Part shown: in pieces, positions 1 to 7,533 of the stretch
Layout: the number at the start of each line of letters is the position of its first letter
Position numbering within the stretch: the stretch's first letter is position 1
DNA from: SAR86 cluster bacterium
Lineage (GTDB): Bacteria > Pseudomonadota > Gammaproteobacteria > Magnimaribacterales > D2472
Length of the DNA: 24,756 nucleotides
Reading direction: 5' to 3'
Assembly (NCBI GenBank): GCA_016779285.1
Contig: JADHNV010000002.1
Location: forward strand, 1 to 24,756
Program-made: the position numbers and the translations under genes
The notes under the pieces: model-generated
Databases searched by the model: none
What the model was told of the DNA's origin: nothing
Seen by the model: only the letters and a program-made list of their open reading frames with translations

Positions 1-245
1 ACTGACTGCGAGGCATAGTTAGAATCTATCTGAGTTAAAGTTTTCATTTCCGATTTTCCGGTAACAATTATTCTCAAGGCAGAGAAAGGTAGCAAGTGAC
101 CAAAAAACTTTGATCGAGGATTTTTTGCACCCTTGGCTATGATTGAAATTTTTCCTGAAGATTCTGTGAAAACATCTGCAATGATTGATGTGTCCCCATA
201 AGACCTTGCATGCAAAAGAAAGCAAGGCTCCCAGTTATGAGGCAT
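1..245 (-). CDS. recO: DNA repair protein RecO, N-terminal part (runs off left edge)
   Basis: RecO works with RecF and RecR to load RecA on gapped DNA and anneals single strands. Only the first 81 codons are in the window; the gene continues past base 1. Reading the minus strand from ATG at 245 gives a protein beginning MPHNWEPCFLLHARSYGDTS, followed by IIADVFTESSGKISIIAKGA and then NPRSKFFGHLLPFSALRI. This is the OB-fold N-terminus of RecO: the HxRxYxDTS, VFTxxxGxxxxxAKGA and Rxx..LxPF patterns are all present. The start overlaps the era stop by 11 bases, implying translational coupling. A shorter open frame in the same place (starting at 225) is out of frame with this match and is not the gene. 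The position directly after era is the classical gammaproteobacterial order rnc-era-recO. Confidence 0.9.
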   Translation of the reverse strand, partial: MPHNWEPCFLLHARSYGDTSIIADVFTESSGKISIIAKGAKNPRSKFFGHLLPFSALRIIVTGKSEMKTLTQIDSNYASQS

Positions 246-1143
246 CTTGATTGCTGCCCACTCCAAGGCTGCTTAAATACTGAGCATCATTATTCCAATT
301 CTTATTTACTTTCACAAAAGTTTTTAATAAAACTTTTTTGTGAATCATTTTCTCAAGCTCAACTCTTGTTTGCTGTCCTATTCTTTTTAAATTGGCGCCT
401 TGATGGCCTATAACTATACTTTTTTGGCTATCGCGAGCAACATAAATGATGACTCCTATGGATAGCATCTTGCCTTCCATGGCTTTGGTTTCTACTGCCA
501 CATAGGTTTCATGAGGCAACTCATCTCCCAGCGACCGAATAATCTTCTCTCTTACAAGTTCGCTTATAAAAAAGTTGCCCGGCATTTCTTTTTCTTCTGG
601 TTCTGCTGGGTATAAATGAATATTTTCAGGAAGATATTTTTTGATACATTGCATCAAATCATCAATACCATCGCTGTTTAAGGCAGAAATAGGAACATAA
701 TCACCAAAAGGATAAATAGCATCAATCTCCTGTATTAGAGGCAGAAGATCATTTTTATTTTGAACTTGATCCACTTTATTTAAAACACAAATAGCGGGGA
801 CTTTAGTCTCTTTAATTTTTTTTATCACTTGACGATCTTGTTCCTGTAATGAAGTTCTATGTATAACTAATAAAGCCAGGTCAGAATCCTCAATAACACT
901 TAAGGCCGAATGATTTAATATTTTGTTAAGGGTTTTAGTTGCCTTTAAATGAATGCCTGGGGTATCTAAAAAAATCATCTGATGTTTTCCATCAGTTTTA
1001 ACCCCTAAAATATTATTTCGCGTGGTTTGTGATTTGCGAGATGTAATGGAGATTTTTTTTTGTAAGATAGTATTTAGCAGCGTAGACTTTCCAACATTGG
1101 GCTTACCAACGATGGAAATATAACCGCAAAATTGCTTGCTCAT
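235..1143 (-). CDS. era: GTPase Era, 16S rRNA maturation factor
   Basis: Era is a small GTPase that binds the 3' end of 16S rRNA and is needed for 30S assembly. The 302-residue protein has the usual length. Visible GTPase motifs are G1 GKPNVGKS (residues 13-20), G3 DTPG (60-63), G4 NKVD (122-125) and G5 SAL (153-155). The C-terminal half carries the KH RNA-binding domain, with the signature IVIGHQGANLKRIG around residues 244-257. Its ATG sits in an ATGA overlap with the rnc stop, and its own end overlaps the recO start, so rnc, era and recO are probably one translationally coupled unit. No key residue appears to be missing. Confidence 0.97.
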   Translation of the reverse strand: MSKQFCGYISIVGKPNVGKSTLLNTILQKKISITSRKSQTTRNNILGVKTDGKHQMIFLDTPGIHLKATKTLNKILNHSALSVIEDSDLALLVIHRTSLQEQDRQVIKKIKETKVPAICVLNKVDQVQNKNDLLPLIQEIDAIYPFGDYVPISALNSDGIDDLMQCIKKYLPENIHLYPAEPEEKEMPGNFFISELVREKIIRSLGDELPHETYVAVETKAMEGKMLSIGVIIYVARDSQKSIVIGHQGANLKRIGQQTRVELEKMIHKKVLLKTFVKVNKNWNNDAQYLSSLGVGSNQDAS

Positions 1144-1793
1144 CCTTGATTTAATTCCATCAAAATTAACTCAGCAACCTTTTGTTCAGAATCTTTTTTT
1201 AGTGGGGCAGAAGCATGAAAGGTTCTACCATTGAAGCTAACCATACAATCAAAAGAATTCCCTTCAGGATTTGATATGACTTGATATGATGGCGGTTGTA
1301 GCCCGTCTGCTTGCAATGCTTCTTGCAATCTAGATTTTGCATCTTTAAGCTCAATAGACTCATTTAGTAACACAAAACTACTTTCAAAAAGTTGAAAAAT
1401 AAAATTTTTGCTTTCTTCAAAACCTAATTCAATAAAAATTGCTCCTATGCAAGCTTCTAGGACACCTGCATAAATAGAATGCTTATGCGATTCATCTAAT
1501 TTACTGGTTCCCTTGGAGGTTTGAAGCAAATCTTTACAATCTAACCGTAGAAAAATTTCAGCGAGTGAGTGAGTATTAACAAGGGATGCTCGCATTTGAG
1601 TTAACTTACCCTCATCTAGCCCTTCAAAACGATTGAAAAGATGCTCTGAAATTGCAATTTCTAGGACCGCATCTCCCAAAAACTCTAACCTTTCATTGTT
1701 TTGATTTGAGGAAAAGCTTTTATGAGTAAATGCTTGTTTGAATAAAGGAAGCTCTAAGTAAGCTTTTTTTACTAACAATAAATTTTTGCTCAT
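1140..1793 (-). CDS. rnc: Ribonuclease III (one metal-binding Asp replaced by Gly)
   Basis: RNase III cuts double-stranded RNA in rRNA precursors and some mRNAs. The 217-residue protein has the N-terminal endonuclease domain with the signature NERLEFLGDAVLE (residues 33-45), which supplies E34, E37 and D41. It is followed from about residue 151 by a double-stranded-RNA-binding domain (SRLQEALQ, then KKDSEQKVAELIL). The second half of the active site normally reads A-D-x-x-E-A. Here it reads YAGVLEACIG, so the position equal to E. coli Asp114 is Gly110 (codon GGT), while the essential Glu (E113) is kept. The gene lies between lepB and era, 5 bases after lepB in transcription order, and overlaps era by four bases. 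Family assignment is certain; whether activity is altered is not known. Confidence 0.95.
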   Translation of the reverse strand: MSKNLLLVKKAYLELPLFKQAFTHKSFSSNQNNERLEFLGDAVLEIAISEHLFNRFEGLDEGKLTQMRASLVNTHSLAEIFLRLDCKDLLQTSKGTSKLDESHKHSIYAGVLEACIGAIFIELGFEESKNFIFQLFESSFVLLNESIELKDAKSRLQEALQADGLQPPSYQVISNPEGNSFDCMVSFNGRTFHASAPLKKDSEQKVAELILMELNQG

Positions 1794-1798
1794 AAAAC

Positions 1799-2674
1799 TT
1801 ATTGAATGAAGCCTGCTCTATTGAATGACGGCAGGCATGCCCAACACTCCCAGGTCATCCAAATAAGCTCGCCTGTACCCATAAAATTCTCCCTTGGAAC
1901 AAAGCCCCAGTATCGAGAGTCACTGGAATTATCTCGATTATCTCCCATAACGAAATAATGATTTGCTGGCACAACAAATTCCTCAGGATAGGAGGCACTA
2001 CCCCCAACAATTCTAATGATTCTCTCTGAGGCGCCCAGAGTTTCCTTTAACAATGTCGACTCTTCTGTTGAAGAAATAAATTCCTGCTCAATGGCTTTGC
2101 CATTAACATAAATCTTTTTATTTAAATAGCCAATCGTATCTCCGGGCTTGCCAATTAAGCGTTTGATATAGGGGACATTGACATGAGGTGGAATAAACAC
2201 AACAACGTCACCATATTCAGGGTCTGCAGATAAAGCAAAAGGATTCCCTATCCTATTAATCTTGAGGCCATAGCTATGCTTGTTGACCAGAATAAAATCG
2301 CCAACCTTGAGCCCTGGAATCATCGATCCAGAAGGTATTTGATATGGCTCATAGGCAAAAGTGCGAAGGATGAAAATTAAGAAAACCGGAACAAACCAAC
2401 CTCTTCCAGTTGCTTTTAGCAAACTATTTTTTTTGAATATGCCAACCAATAAAATGATCAAACACATGATTGACCCAATTAATAAAACCGATCCAAGGTC
2501 TCCAGCATTAACAAAAATCCTGTAAATACCAATCAGAGATGCAGAGAGGCCAGCAATATATAGAATCTGTTGCGATTGATCCGTTAAGGTGTTCTGCAAG
2601 ACCTGATATATCCAAACTGCTATAAAACAAAATACCAAGAATATTGATAATAAAAAGATTGGATCTCCAAACAT
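1799..2674 (-). CDS. lepB: Signal peptidase I
   Basis: This inner-membrane protease removes signal peptides from exported proteins. Family boxes are all visible (numbering from ATG at 2674): QIPSGSMIPGLKVGD with catalytic Ser117, YIKRLIGKPGD with the general-base Lys171, and MGDNRDNSSDSRYWGFVP near residues 243-260. The N-terminus has more hydrophobic segments than the two of E. coli LepB: roughly residues 5-24, 37-54, 61-80 and 94-107. The last of these, directly before the Ser box, equals E. coli TM2. Two starts are possible: GTG at 2677 (GTGA overlap with the lepA stop) or ATG at 2674 (TGATG). A GGGAG element seven to eight bases before the ATG favours the latter. Translation is probably coupled to lepA. 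Confidence 0.96.
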   Translation of the reverse strand: MFGDPIFLLSIFLVFCFIAVWIYQVLQNTLTDQSQQILYIAGLSASLIGIYRIFVNAGDLGSVLLIGSIMCLIILLVGIFKKNSLLKATGRGWFVPVFLIFILRTFAYEPYQIPSGSMIPGLKVGDFILVNKHSYGLKINRIGNPFALSADPEYGDVVVFIPPHVNVPYIKRLIGKPGDTIGYLNKKIYVNGKAIEQEFISSTEESTLLKETLGASERIIRIVGGSASYPEEFVVPANHYFVMGDNRDNSSDSRYWGFVPRENFMGTGELIWMTWECWACLPSFNRAGFIQ

Positions 2675-4464
2675 CACTTCTCTCCCGAATTAAAGTAATT
2701 TAAAAAAGCTTCTTGGGGTATAGATACCCTGCCAAATTGTTTCATTTTCTTTTTACCCTCTTTTTGCTTTTCAAGTAATTTCTTTTTACGCGTGATATCA
2801 CCACCGTAGCATTTTGCTGTAACATTTTTTCTAAGAGCCTTAACCGTTTCACGCGAGATTATTTTGGAGCCTAAGGCAACTTGAATTGGAATATCAAACA
2901 TCTGGCGAGGAATGAGTTTCTGTAAGTTTTTAGCCACTTCTCTGCCTCGGCTCATGGCAAAATCTTTATGAATAATAATTGATAATGCATCCACAACATC
3001 ATTGTTTAGTAGCACATCTAATTTAATCAAATTTGAAGGCTTGAATTCAGTTATGTTGTATTCAATGGAGGCATAGCCCTTGGTTGTAGACTTTAATCTA
3101 TCAAAAAAATCGATAATCACTTCTGCAAGTGGCATCTCAAAAACTATTGAGACCTGATTACCAAAATATGTCATTTCCTTTTGAGTGCCCCTTTTTTGGG
3201 TACACAGGGTGATTACATTTCCTACATAATCTTTTGGGGTCAAAATAGTTGCCAAAACATATGGCTCTCTAATTTCACTAACATTGCTTAAAGCAGGAAG
3301 TTGTGAGGGACTATCACAATCTATAATCTCGCCGTCAGTCTTAACAACTTGATACTGCACTGATGGAGCAGTTGAAATAAGATTTAGGTCATACTCTCTC
3401 TCAAGCCTTTCTCTAACCACCTCTAAATGCAGTGTTCCTAAAAAACCACACCTAAAACCAAAACCAAGCGCATCAGATACTTCTGGCTCATAAATCAAAG
3501 CAGAATCATTTAACACAAGCTTAGAAAGGGAATCTCTAAATTTTTCATACTCATCTGAATCTACTGTAAATAAGGATGCAAAAACTTTTGGTAAAACCTT
3601 TTGAAAGCCTGGTAAAGGCTTAGATGAATCGTTTTTAGAGTCTAAAATTGTATCCCCAACTGGCGCTCCCTGAATATTTTTAATGCCAGCAACCATATAA
3701 CCAACTTGACCTACATTAAGTTCTTTTTTTGCAATCTTTTTGGGTGAAAAAATCCCAATTTGATCAGCCAAGTATGTTTGCTGAGTTGAATATACTTTAA
3801 TTTTTTGACCCTCTTTAATTGAACCATTGATAACTTTAATCAAAGAAACTACTCCAAGATAAGAATCAAACCACGAGTCAATAATTAAAGCTTCAAAATC
3901 TGCATTAGGATCACCCTTGGGTGGGGGAATATTATCTACTAAAAGATTTAATAGCTCTTCAATACCTTGACCTGTCTTGGCGCTAACCAAGGGTGCGCTG
4001 GTTGCATCAATTCCAATCATATCTTCGATTTCTTTCTTTACCCTATCTGGGTCAGATTGAGATAAATCAATTTTATTTATCACAGCCAATACCTCTAGGT
4101 TTTGATCAACTGCGGTATAACAATTGGCTAGTGTTTGAGCTTCCACTCCTTGTGAGCCATCTACCACCAACAAAGCACCTTCACATGCAGATAATGAGCG
4201 GGAAACCTCGTAAGAAAAATCTACATGCCCTGGGGTATCAATAAAATTAAGTTGGTAGGTTTCGCCGTCTCGCTTAAAATCAAGACTTACCGCTTGAGCC
4301 TTTATCGTAATTCCTCTTTCTCTTTCTATATCCATAGAGTCAAGAATTTGCTCAGACATTTCCCTTTGAGAAAGACCGCCACAATACTCTATTAATCGAT
4401 CAGACAGAGTTGATTTCCCATGATCAATGTGGGCGATGATTGAGAAATTTCTAATATTTTTCAT
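2674..4464 (-). CDS. lepA: Elongation factor 4 (LepA), ribosomal back-translocating GTPase
   Basis: LepA is a translational GTPase related to EF-G that acts on stalled or mis-translocated ribosomes and on 30S biogenesis. The 596-residue length is typical. The G domain shows AHIDHGKST near the N-terminus, an RERGITIKAQA switch, DTPGHVDF and NKIDLSQSDP. The LepA-specific C-terminal domain ends in RKKKLLEKQKEGKKKMKQFG, a highly conserved basic tail. The stop overlaps the lepB start; lepA-lepB-rnc-era-recO form a minus-strand run. Upstream lies only a 76-base gap to mucD, largely filled by a strong hairpin, so lepA is either read through that hairpin or has its own promoter in the about 26 bases after it. 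Confidence 0.98.
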   Translation of the reverse strand: MKNIRNFSIIAHIDHGKSTLSDRLIEYCGGLSQREMSEQILDSMDIERERGITIKAQAVSLDFKRDGETYQLNFIDTPGHVDFSYEVSRSLSACEGALLVVDGSQGVEAQTLANCYTAVDQNLEVLAVINKIDLSQSDPDRVKKEIEDMIGIDATSAPLVSAKTGQGIEELLNLLVDNIPPPKGDPNADFEALIIDSWFDSYLGVVSLIKVINGSIKEGQKIKVYSTQQTYLADQIGIFSPKKIAKKELNVGQVGYMVAGIKNIQGAPVGDTILDSKNDSSKPLPGFQKVLPKVFASLFTVDSDEYEKFRDSLSKLVLNDSALIYEPEVSDALGFGFRCGFLGTLHLEVVRERLEREYDLNLISTAPSVQYQVVKTDGEIIDCDSPSQLPALSNVSEIREPYVLATILTPKDYVGNVITLCTQKRGTQKEMTYFGNQVSIVFEMPLAEVIIDFFDRLKSTTKGYASIEYNITEFKPSNLIKLDVLLNNDVVDALSIIIHKDFAMSRGREVAKNLQKLIPRQMFDIPIQVALGSKIISRETVKALRKNVTAKCYGGDITRKKKLLEKQKEGKKKMKQFGRVSIPQEAFLNYFNSGEK

Positions 4465-4490
4465 CTTCTAGTTAATGCTTGACTATTCTA

Positions 4491-4523
4491 TAAGAAAAGC
4501 TGATCTCTTATCAGCTTTTCTTA
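4491..4523 (-). terminator. Perfect 14-bp hairpin between mucD and lepA, probable terminator or attenuator
   Basis: The arms TAAGAAAAGCTGAT (4491-4504) and ATCAGCTTTTCTTA (4510-4523) are perfectly complementary around a five-base loop. The 3' arm in the mucD direction carries a T-rich run (CTTTTCTTA). It lies 17 bases after the mucD stop and 26 bases before the lepA ATG on the same strand. It is symmetrical, so strand is assigned from context. It most likely ends the rpoE-mucD transcript, perhaps incompletely. Confidence 0.7.
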
Positions 4524-4540
4524 CGCATTTTAAGATGAGT

Positions 4541-5938
4541 TTAATCTACGGTTACAGCTACAAAGAATCTATTATTATTTCTACGTCCAACAATTGCTAA
4601 CTTATCACCTTCATCAAATTGCTCGATCAAATTCTCAAAAAACTCAGCATCCTCAATTTCATATCGCTTACCTTGAGAAATGACCTCGGTGATGATATCG
4701 CCTCTGGTTAGTTTTCCATACGCTGGAGAGCCATTGTTTACCCTTAAAACTAAGACGCCACTTTCAGGGTCATTGGGTTGAGAATTCTCTTCAGAAAGAT
4801 CTTCGATTTTTAGTCCCAGCGGATCGCTGGAAACTTCAGTTTTGGCTGGGATGAATGTTCTTTCATCAGCAGGCAACTCACCAAGCACAAACTTTAAGGT
4901 GATATCTTTTCCATCACGAATAATTTTTGCATTAGCTTTTGTGTTAGGTTGAATTCTTCCAACAACGTGAGGTAGGTCTGATCCAAATTTAATTTCTTTA
5001 CCATTAAACTCAATTATTACATCTCCAGCTTGAAGTCCAGCATCGTCACCAGACTCTCCTTTTTCAACATCTGTAATAAGAGCGCCATAGGGCTTATCCA
5101 TGCTCAATGCTTCAGCAAGATCATTATCAACTTCACCAACCCTAACGCCAAGATATCCTCGAGAAACCCCTCCATCCTCAATAATCTGATTAGCTACTTC
5201 CATAGCGACATCAATAGGTATTGCAAATGCAAGACCTTGATAGCCTCCACTTCGAGAGTAAATTTGTGAGTTAATACCTACAACCTTTCCATCTAAATCA
5301 AATAACGGACCTCCTGAGTTGCCTGGATTGATGGCAACATCGGTCTGAATAAACGGAACATAATTTCCGATATTTTGGTTTTGAATGCTTCTTCCTTTTG
5401 CGCTTACAATTCCTGCAGTTACAGAAAAATCAAAAGAAAAAGGTGATCCTATAGCAACAACCCAATCTCCAACCTTTAAGTTTTCACTATCACCGATAGA
5501 GACTTTTGGAAGATTTTTTCCTTTTATTTTAAGAACTGCTAAGTCTGAAAGTGGGTCAATGCCAACCACCTCAGCAGAAAACTCTCTTCTGTCATTAAGG
5601 GAAACTGTGATTTCTTCTGCTTCATCAACAACATGAAAGTTAGTTAATAGATAGCCATCTTTGAAAATAAAGCCAGAGCCATAAGCAACTGCTTCTCTTG
5701 TTTCAGGCTGATCTGGCTGAGGAAAGGCTCTTCCTCTGGGAATGCCAAAAAATCTCTCGAATTCATCAAAACCCCTGAGGGAGTTTCGCATTTTAACCTC
5801 TTTACGAGAGGTAATATTGACCACAGCAGGAGCAGATGTTTCAACCAACTCTGAAATATTAGATGGTAATGCTGCATTGATAAGAGATGAAAATCCTAAA
5901 ACCAGCAAAAGAGCAATCTTGTTTTTGTAAAGATTCAT
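4541..5938 (-). CDS. mucD: Periplasmic Do-like serine protease (DegP/MucD type)
   Basis: This is an HtrA-family periplasmic protease/chaperone that degrades misfolded envelope proteins. The 465-residue protein starts with a signal peptide (NKIALLLVLGFSSLINA, residues 6-22). The trypsin-like domain carries the catalytic triad His102 (TNFHVVDE), Asp132 (DPLSDLAVL) and Ser208 (NPGNSGGPLFD). Two PDZ domains follow, starting at about residue 260 (GYLGVRVGEV) and at about 372 (DPLGLKIEDL). Two PDZ domains and a cleavable signal mark it as DegP/DegQ/MucD rather than the single-PDZ, membrane-anchored DegS. It begins one base after the stop of the fused anti-sigma gene, as mucD follows mucABC in Pseudomonas, so it is very likely part of the sigma-E operon. 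Confidence 0.95.
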   Translation of the reverse strand: MNLYKNKIALLLVLGFSSLINAALPSNISELVETSAPAVVNITSRKEVKMRNSLRGFDEFERFFGIPRGRAFPQPDQPETREAVAYGSGFIFKDGYLLTNFHVVDEAEEITVSLNDRREFSAEVVGIDPLSDLAVLKIKGKNLPKVSIGDSENLKVGDWVVAIGSPFSFDFSVTAGIVSAKGRSIQNQNIGNYVPFIQTDVAINPGNSGGPLFDLDGKVVGINSQIYSRSGGYQGLAFAIPIDVAMEVANQIIEDGGVSRGYLGVRVGEVDNDLAEALSMDKPYGALITDVEKGESGDDAGLQAGDVIIEFNGKEIKFGSDLPHVVGRIQPNTKANAKIIRDGKDITLKFVLGELPADERTFIPAKTEVSSDPLGLKIEDLSEENSQPNDPESGVLVLRVNNGSPAYGKLTRGDIITEVISQGKRYEIEDAEFFENLIEQFDEGDKLAIVGRRNNNRFFVAVTVD

Positions 5939-5939
5939 G

Positions 5940-6632
5940 TTACTTCCTTTTGTAAATTGATTGGATCATTGGGTCAGCTACTGATGGCGGGATATCACCA
6001 TAGGCAGTTAACAGTCTCCCATCTTGCAATGGAATCAAATAAATCCAGTTATTATTAGCTCTAAAGTATTCTACCTTTTTAATACCAAGTTGCTTATTTT
6101 CAAGGTGAAAAAATAAATTATTTCTTCCGTTAGAATATTGGTTGGGGTTATTTGGGCTAACGGAAAAACCTACCGGAATCCAGTTTTTTGAAATTTTCTG
6201 AGAAGTATGAGAATCACTTGATTGCATAATATGAATCATATGCTCCATTATATTTTGATCTGCGTTAAGAAGTTGACTTTTTGCCTCCTCACTTGAAATA
6301 GCAGATGAGAGTTGCAAAGAGCTTTCTCTGTTAACTTGAAAACGATCATCATCAAACTGATAAAGGATGATTAATGTGATCAAGACTGATGCTGCTGCTG
6401 TGAACAGATTGCTAATTATGGGATTAACTTTGCTGAGGTGGTCTTTTAAAAATAATACCGTTGAAGATTTTTTCTGAGTTTTTCTTTGAACTAGCTCAGA
6501 AATAAGGCCAAATTTATGGAAAGTCTCTTTCATCCTTGGATCTTCATTCATTTTTTTCAGGCCTTCGTGAATTTCTTCACGAGAAAGCTCACCATCATAT
6601 AAGGCAGACAACTGCTCTAAATCTTTATTCAT
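5940..6632 (-). CDS. Anti-sigma-E factor: RseA/MucA N-terminus and TM fused to RseB/MucB C-terminal domain
   Basis: The protein (230 residues) should hold sigma-E inactive at the inner membrane. Residues 1-53 resemble the RseA/MucA cytoplasmic domain that binds the sigma factor (LEQLSALYDGELSREE, then a stretch with DPRMKETFHKFGLISELV). A single membrane segment lies at about 72-93 (IISNLFTAAASVLITLIILY). Residues 150-230 do not look like RseA. They match the C-terminal domain of RseB/MucB: WIPVGFSV (RseB: WLPxGF), YSNGRNNLFFHLE (RseB: YSDGLxSFSVxV) and YGDIPPSVADPMIQSI (RseB: VGELPPxTAxxIAxxI). The large lipid-binding N-terminal domain of RseB is absent, and no separate rseB or rseC follows. 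The gene overlaps rpoE by eight bases and is followed after one base by mucD. An AAGGAG lies upstream of the ATG. The RseA part is secure from context; the RseB part is my own motif match. Confidence 0.85.
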   Translation of the reverse strand: MNKDLEQLSALYDGELSREEIHEGLKKMNEDPRMKETFHKFGLISELVQRKTQKKSSTVLFLKDHLSKVNPIISNLFTAAASVLITLIILYQFDDDRFQVNRESSLQLSSAISSEEAKSQLLNADQNIMEHMIHIMQSSDSHTSQKISKNWIPVGFSVSPNNPNQYSNGRNNLFFHLENKQLGIKKVEYFRANNNWIYLIPLQDGRLLTAYGDIPPSVADPMIQSIYKRK

Positions 6633-7194
6633 TAATAATATTCTCCTTGGTCATAAATTCTAATATTAGCTGCCTAGCTCTAAATATTCTTGATCTAACT
6701 GTGCCAATTGGGCAACTGAGAATTTCAGCTATCTCATCATAGGTTCTTCCCTCAGCCTCCCTCAATGTAAAAGCAGTTTTAGTATCACTATCAAGAGTTT
6801 GAATAAATTCCATAATCTTATCTTCTGACTGTGCTGCAATAAGCTGAATTTCTGGTGAAACATATTCAGGAACATCATGCTCATTTTGATCAAGGGAGCC
6901 TGTGACCTTTGAGTGCTTAGAAAAACTACTAGCAAAGTCATTTTTTGCTAGGTTGATTCCGATCCTATAAATCCATGTAAAAAGCGCGCTATCTCCTCTA
7001 AAAGAATGAATTTTTTGCCAGACTTTGATAAAGGTTTTCTGGCATAACTCCTCTGCCTGATCAACAGATTTTGTATATCCAACGAGAGAGGACATAAGTT
7101 TTGGTTGGTATTTTAAAACCATTGCCTCAAAAGCCGCCTGATTGCCAGCCTTAATTTCATTTATAAACACTTCATCTCCTTTATTAGCTCCCAT
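6625..7194 (-). CDS. rpoE: RNA polymerase sigma-E factor (RpoE/AlgU type)
   Basis: This extracytoplasmic-function sigma factor directs envelope-stress transcription. Region 2 spans about residues 22-88 (AEELCQKTFIKVWQ, then FRGDSALFTWIYRIGINLAKN). Region 4 spans about 126-178 (REAEGRTYDEIAEILSCPIG, TVRSRIFRARQ). I chose ATG at 7194, which gives 189 residues, close to the usual 190-193, and aligns the first residues with E. coli RpoE. A GAGG element lies six bases before it. Longer readings from GTG 7224 or ATG 7206 add a basic stretch (PLSKKMRKL) without a good ribosome site. The gene overlaps the anti-sigma gene, and sdhE lies just upstream. Confidence 0.96.
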   Translation of the reverse strand: MGANKGDEVFINEIKAGNQAAFEAMVLKYQPKLMSSLVGYTKSVDQAEELCQKTFIKVWQKIHSFRGDSALFTWIYRIGINLAKNDFASSFSKHSKVTGSLDQNEHDVPEYVSPEIQLIAAQSEDKIMEFIQTLDSDTKTAFTLREAEGRTYDEIAEILSCPIGTVRSRIFRARQLILEFMTKENIINE

Positions 7195-7209
7195 AAGTTT
7201 CCTCATTTT

Positions 7210-7238
7210 TTTGGACAAAGGCACAATAAAATAGTTTC
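7210..7238 (-). promoter_or_regulatory. Candidate sigma-E-dependent autoregulatory promoter of rpoE
   Basis: Reading the minus strand, GAAACTA (7238-7232) is followed after 16 bases by TCCAAA (7215-7210). This partly matches the sigma-E pattern GGAACTT - about 16 bases - TCTGA/TCAAA. Transcription would begin near 7203, just ahead of the ATG chosen at 7194. The match is imperfect (5 of 7 in the -35), and autoregulation is expected from the family rather than shown. Confidence 0.3.
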
Positions 7239-7485
7239 AATTTTCTATAAAGTTTTTTAAGTTATCTAAAATAAATTTTTCTTTTTCAGGGCTATGAAGG
7301 GTTTCATTTTTAAAGATGAAATCATAAAGGGGTTGGTCTTCAAGATCCAAGATACTATTAAACATTTCAAATTCGTCTGCAGATAAAAATTCAAGCTTAT
7401 CCTCACAGTATTTTCTAAATAAAAGATCAAGCTCTCGAAGACCTCTCCTGCACTTCCATTTGGTTTTGTTAATGTCTCTATTCAT
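7237..7485 (-). CDS. sdhE: SdhE (YgfY), FAD assembly factor for succinate dehydrogenase
   Basis: SdhE helps attach FAD covalently to the SdhA (and FrdA) flavoprotein. The 82-residue length is typical, and the family signature RRGLRELDLLF (residues 13-23, containing the RGxxE motif) is present, with the usual acidic helical remainder (LDLEDQPLYDFI). In many gammaproteobacteria sdhE pairs with ygfZ; here ygfZ is the divergent neighbour across 48 bases. It is 42 bases upstream of rpoE on the same strand, so rpoE may be partly transcribed from the sdhE promoter. On the minus strand a TATAAT occurs about 35 bases before its ATG, overlapping the ygfZ start region. Confidence 0.93.
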   Translation of the reverse strand: MNRDINKTKWKCRRGLRELDLLFRKYCEDKLEFLSADEFEMFNSILDLEDQPLYDFIFKNETLHSPEKEKFILDNLKNFIEN

Positions 7486-7533
7486 TTTCTGAGCTAATAT
7501 ATGATGATTATTGGAACTATTTAATTATACAAG

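Noticed and set aside
19..225. A 68-codon minus-strand frame at the left edge
   Set aside because: It is out of frame with the clear RecO N-terminus that starts at 245 on the same strand; its protein has no family resemblance.
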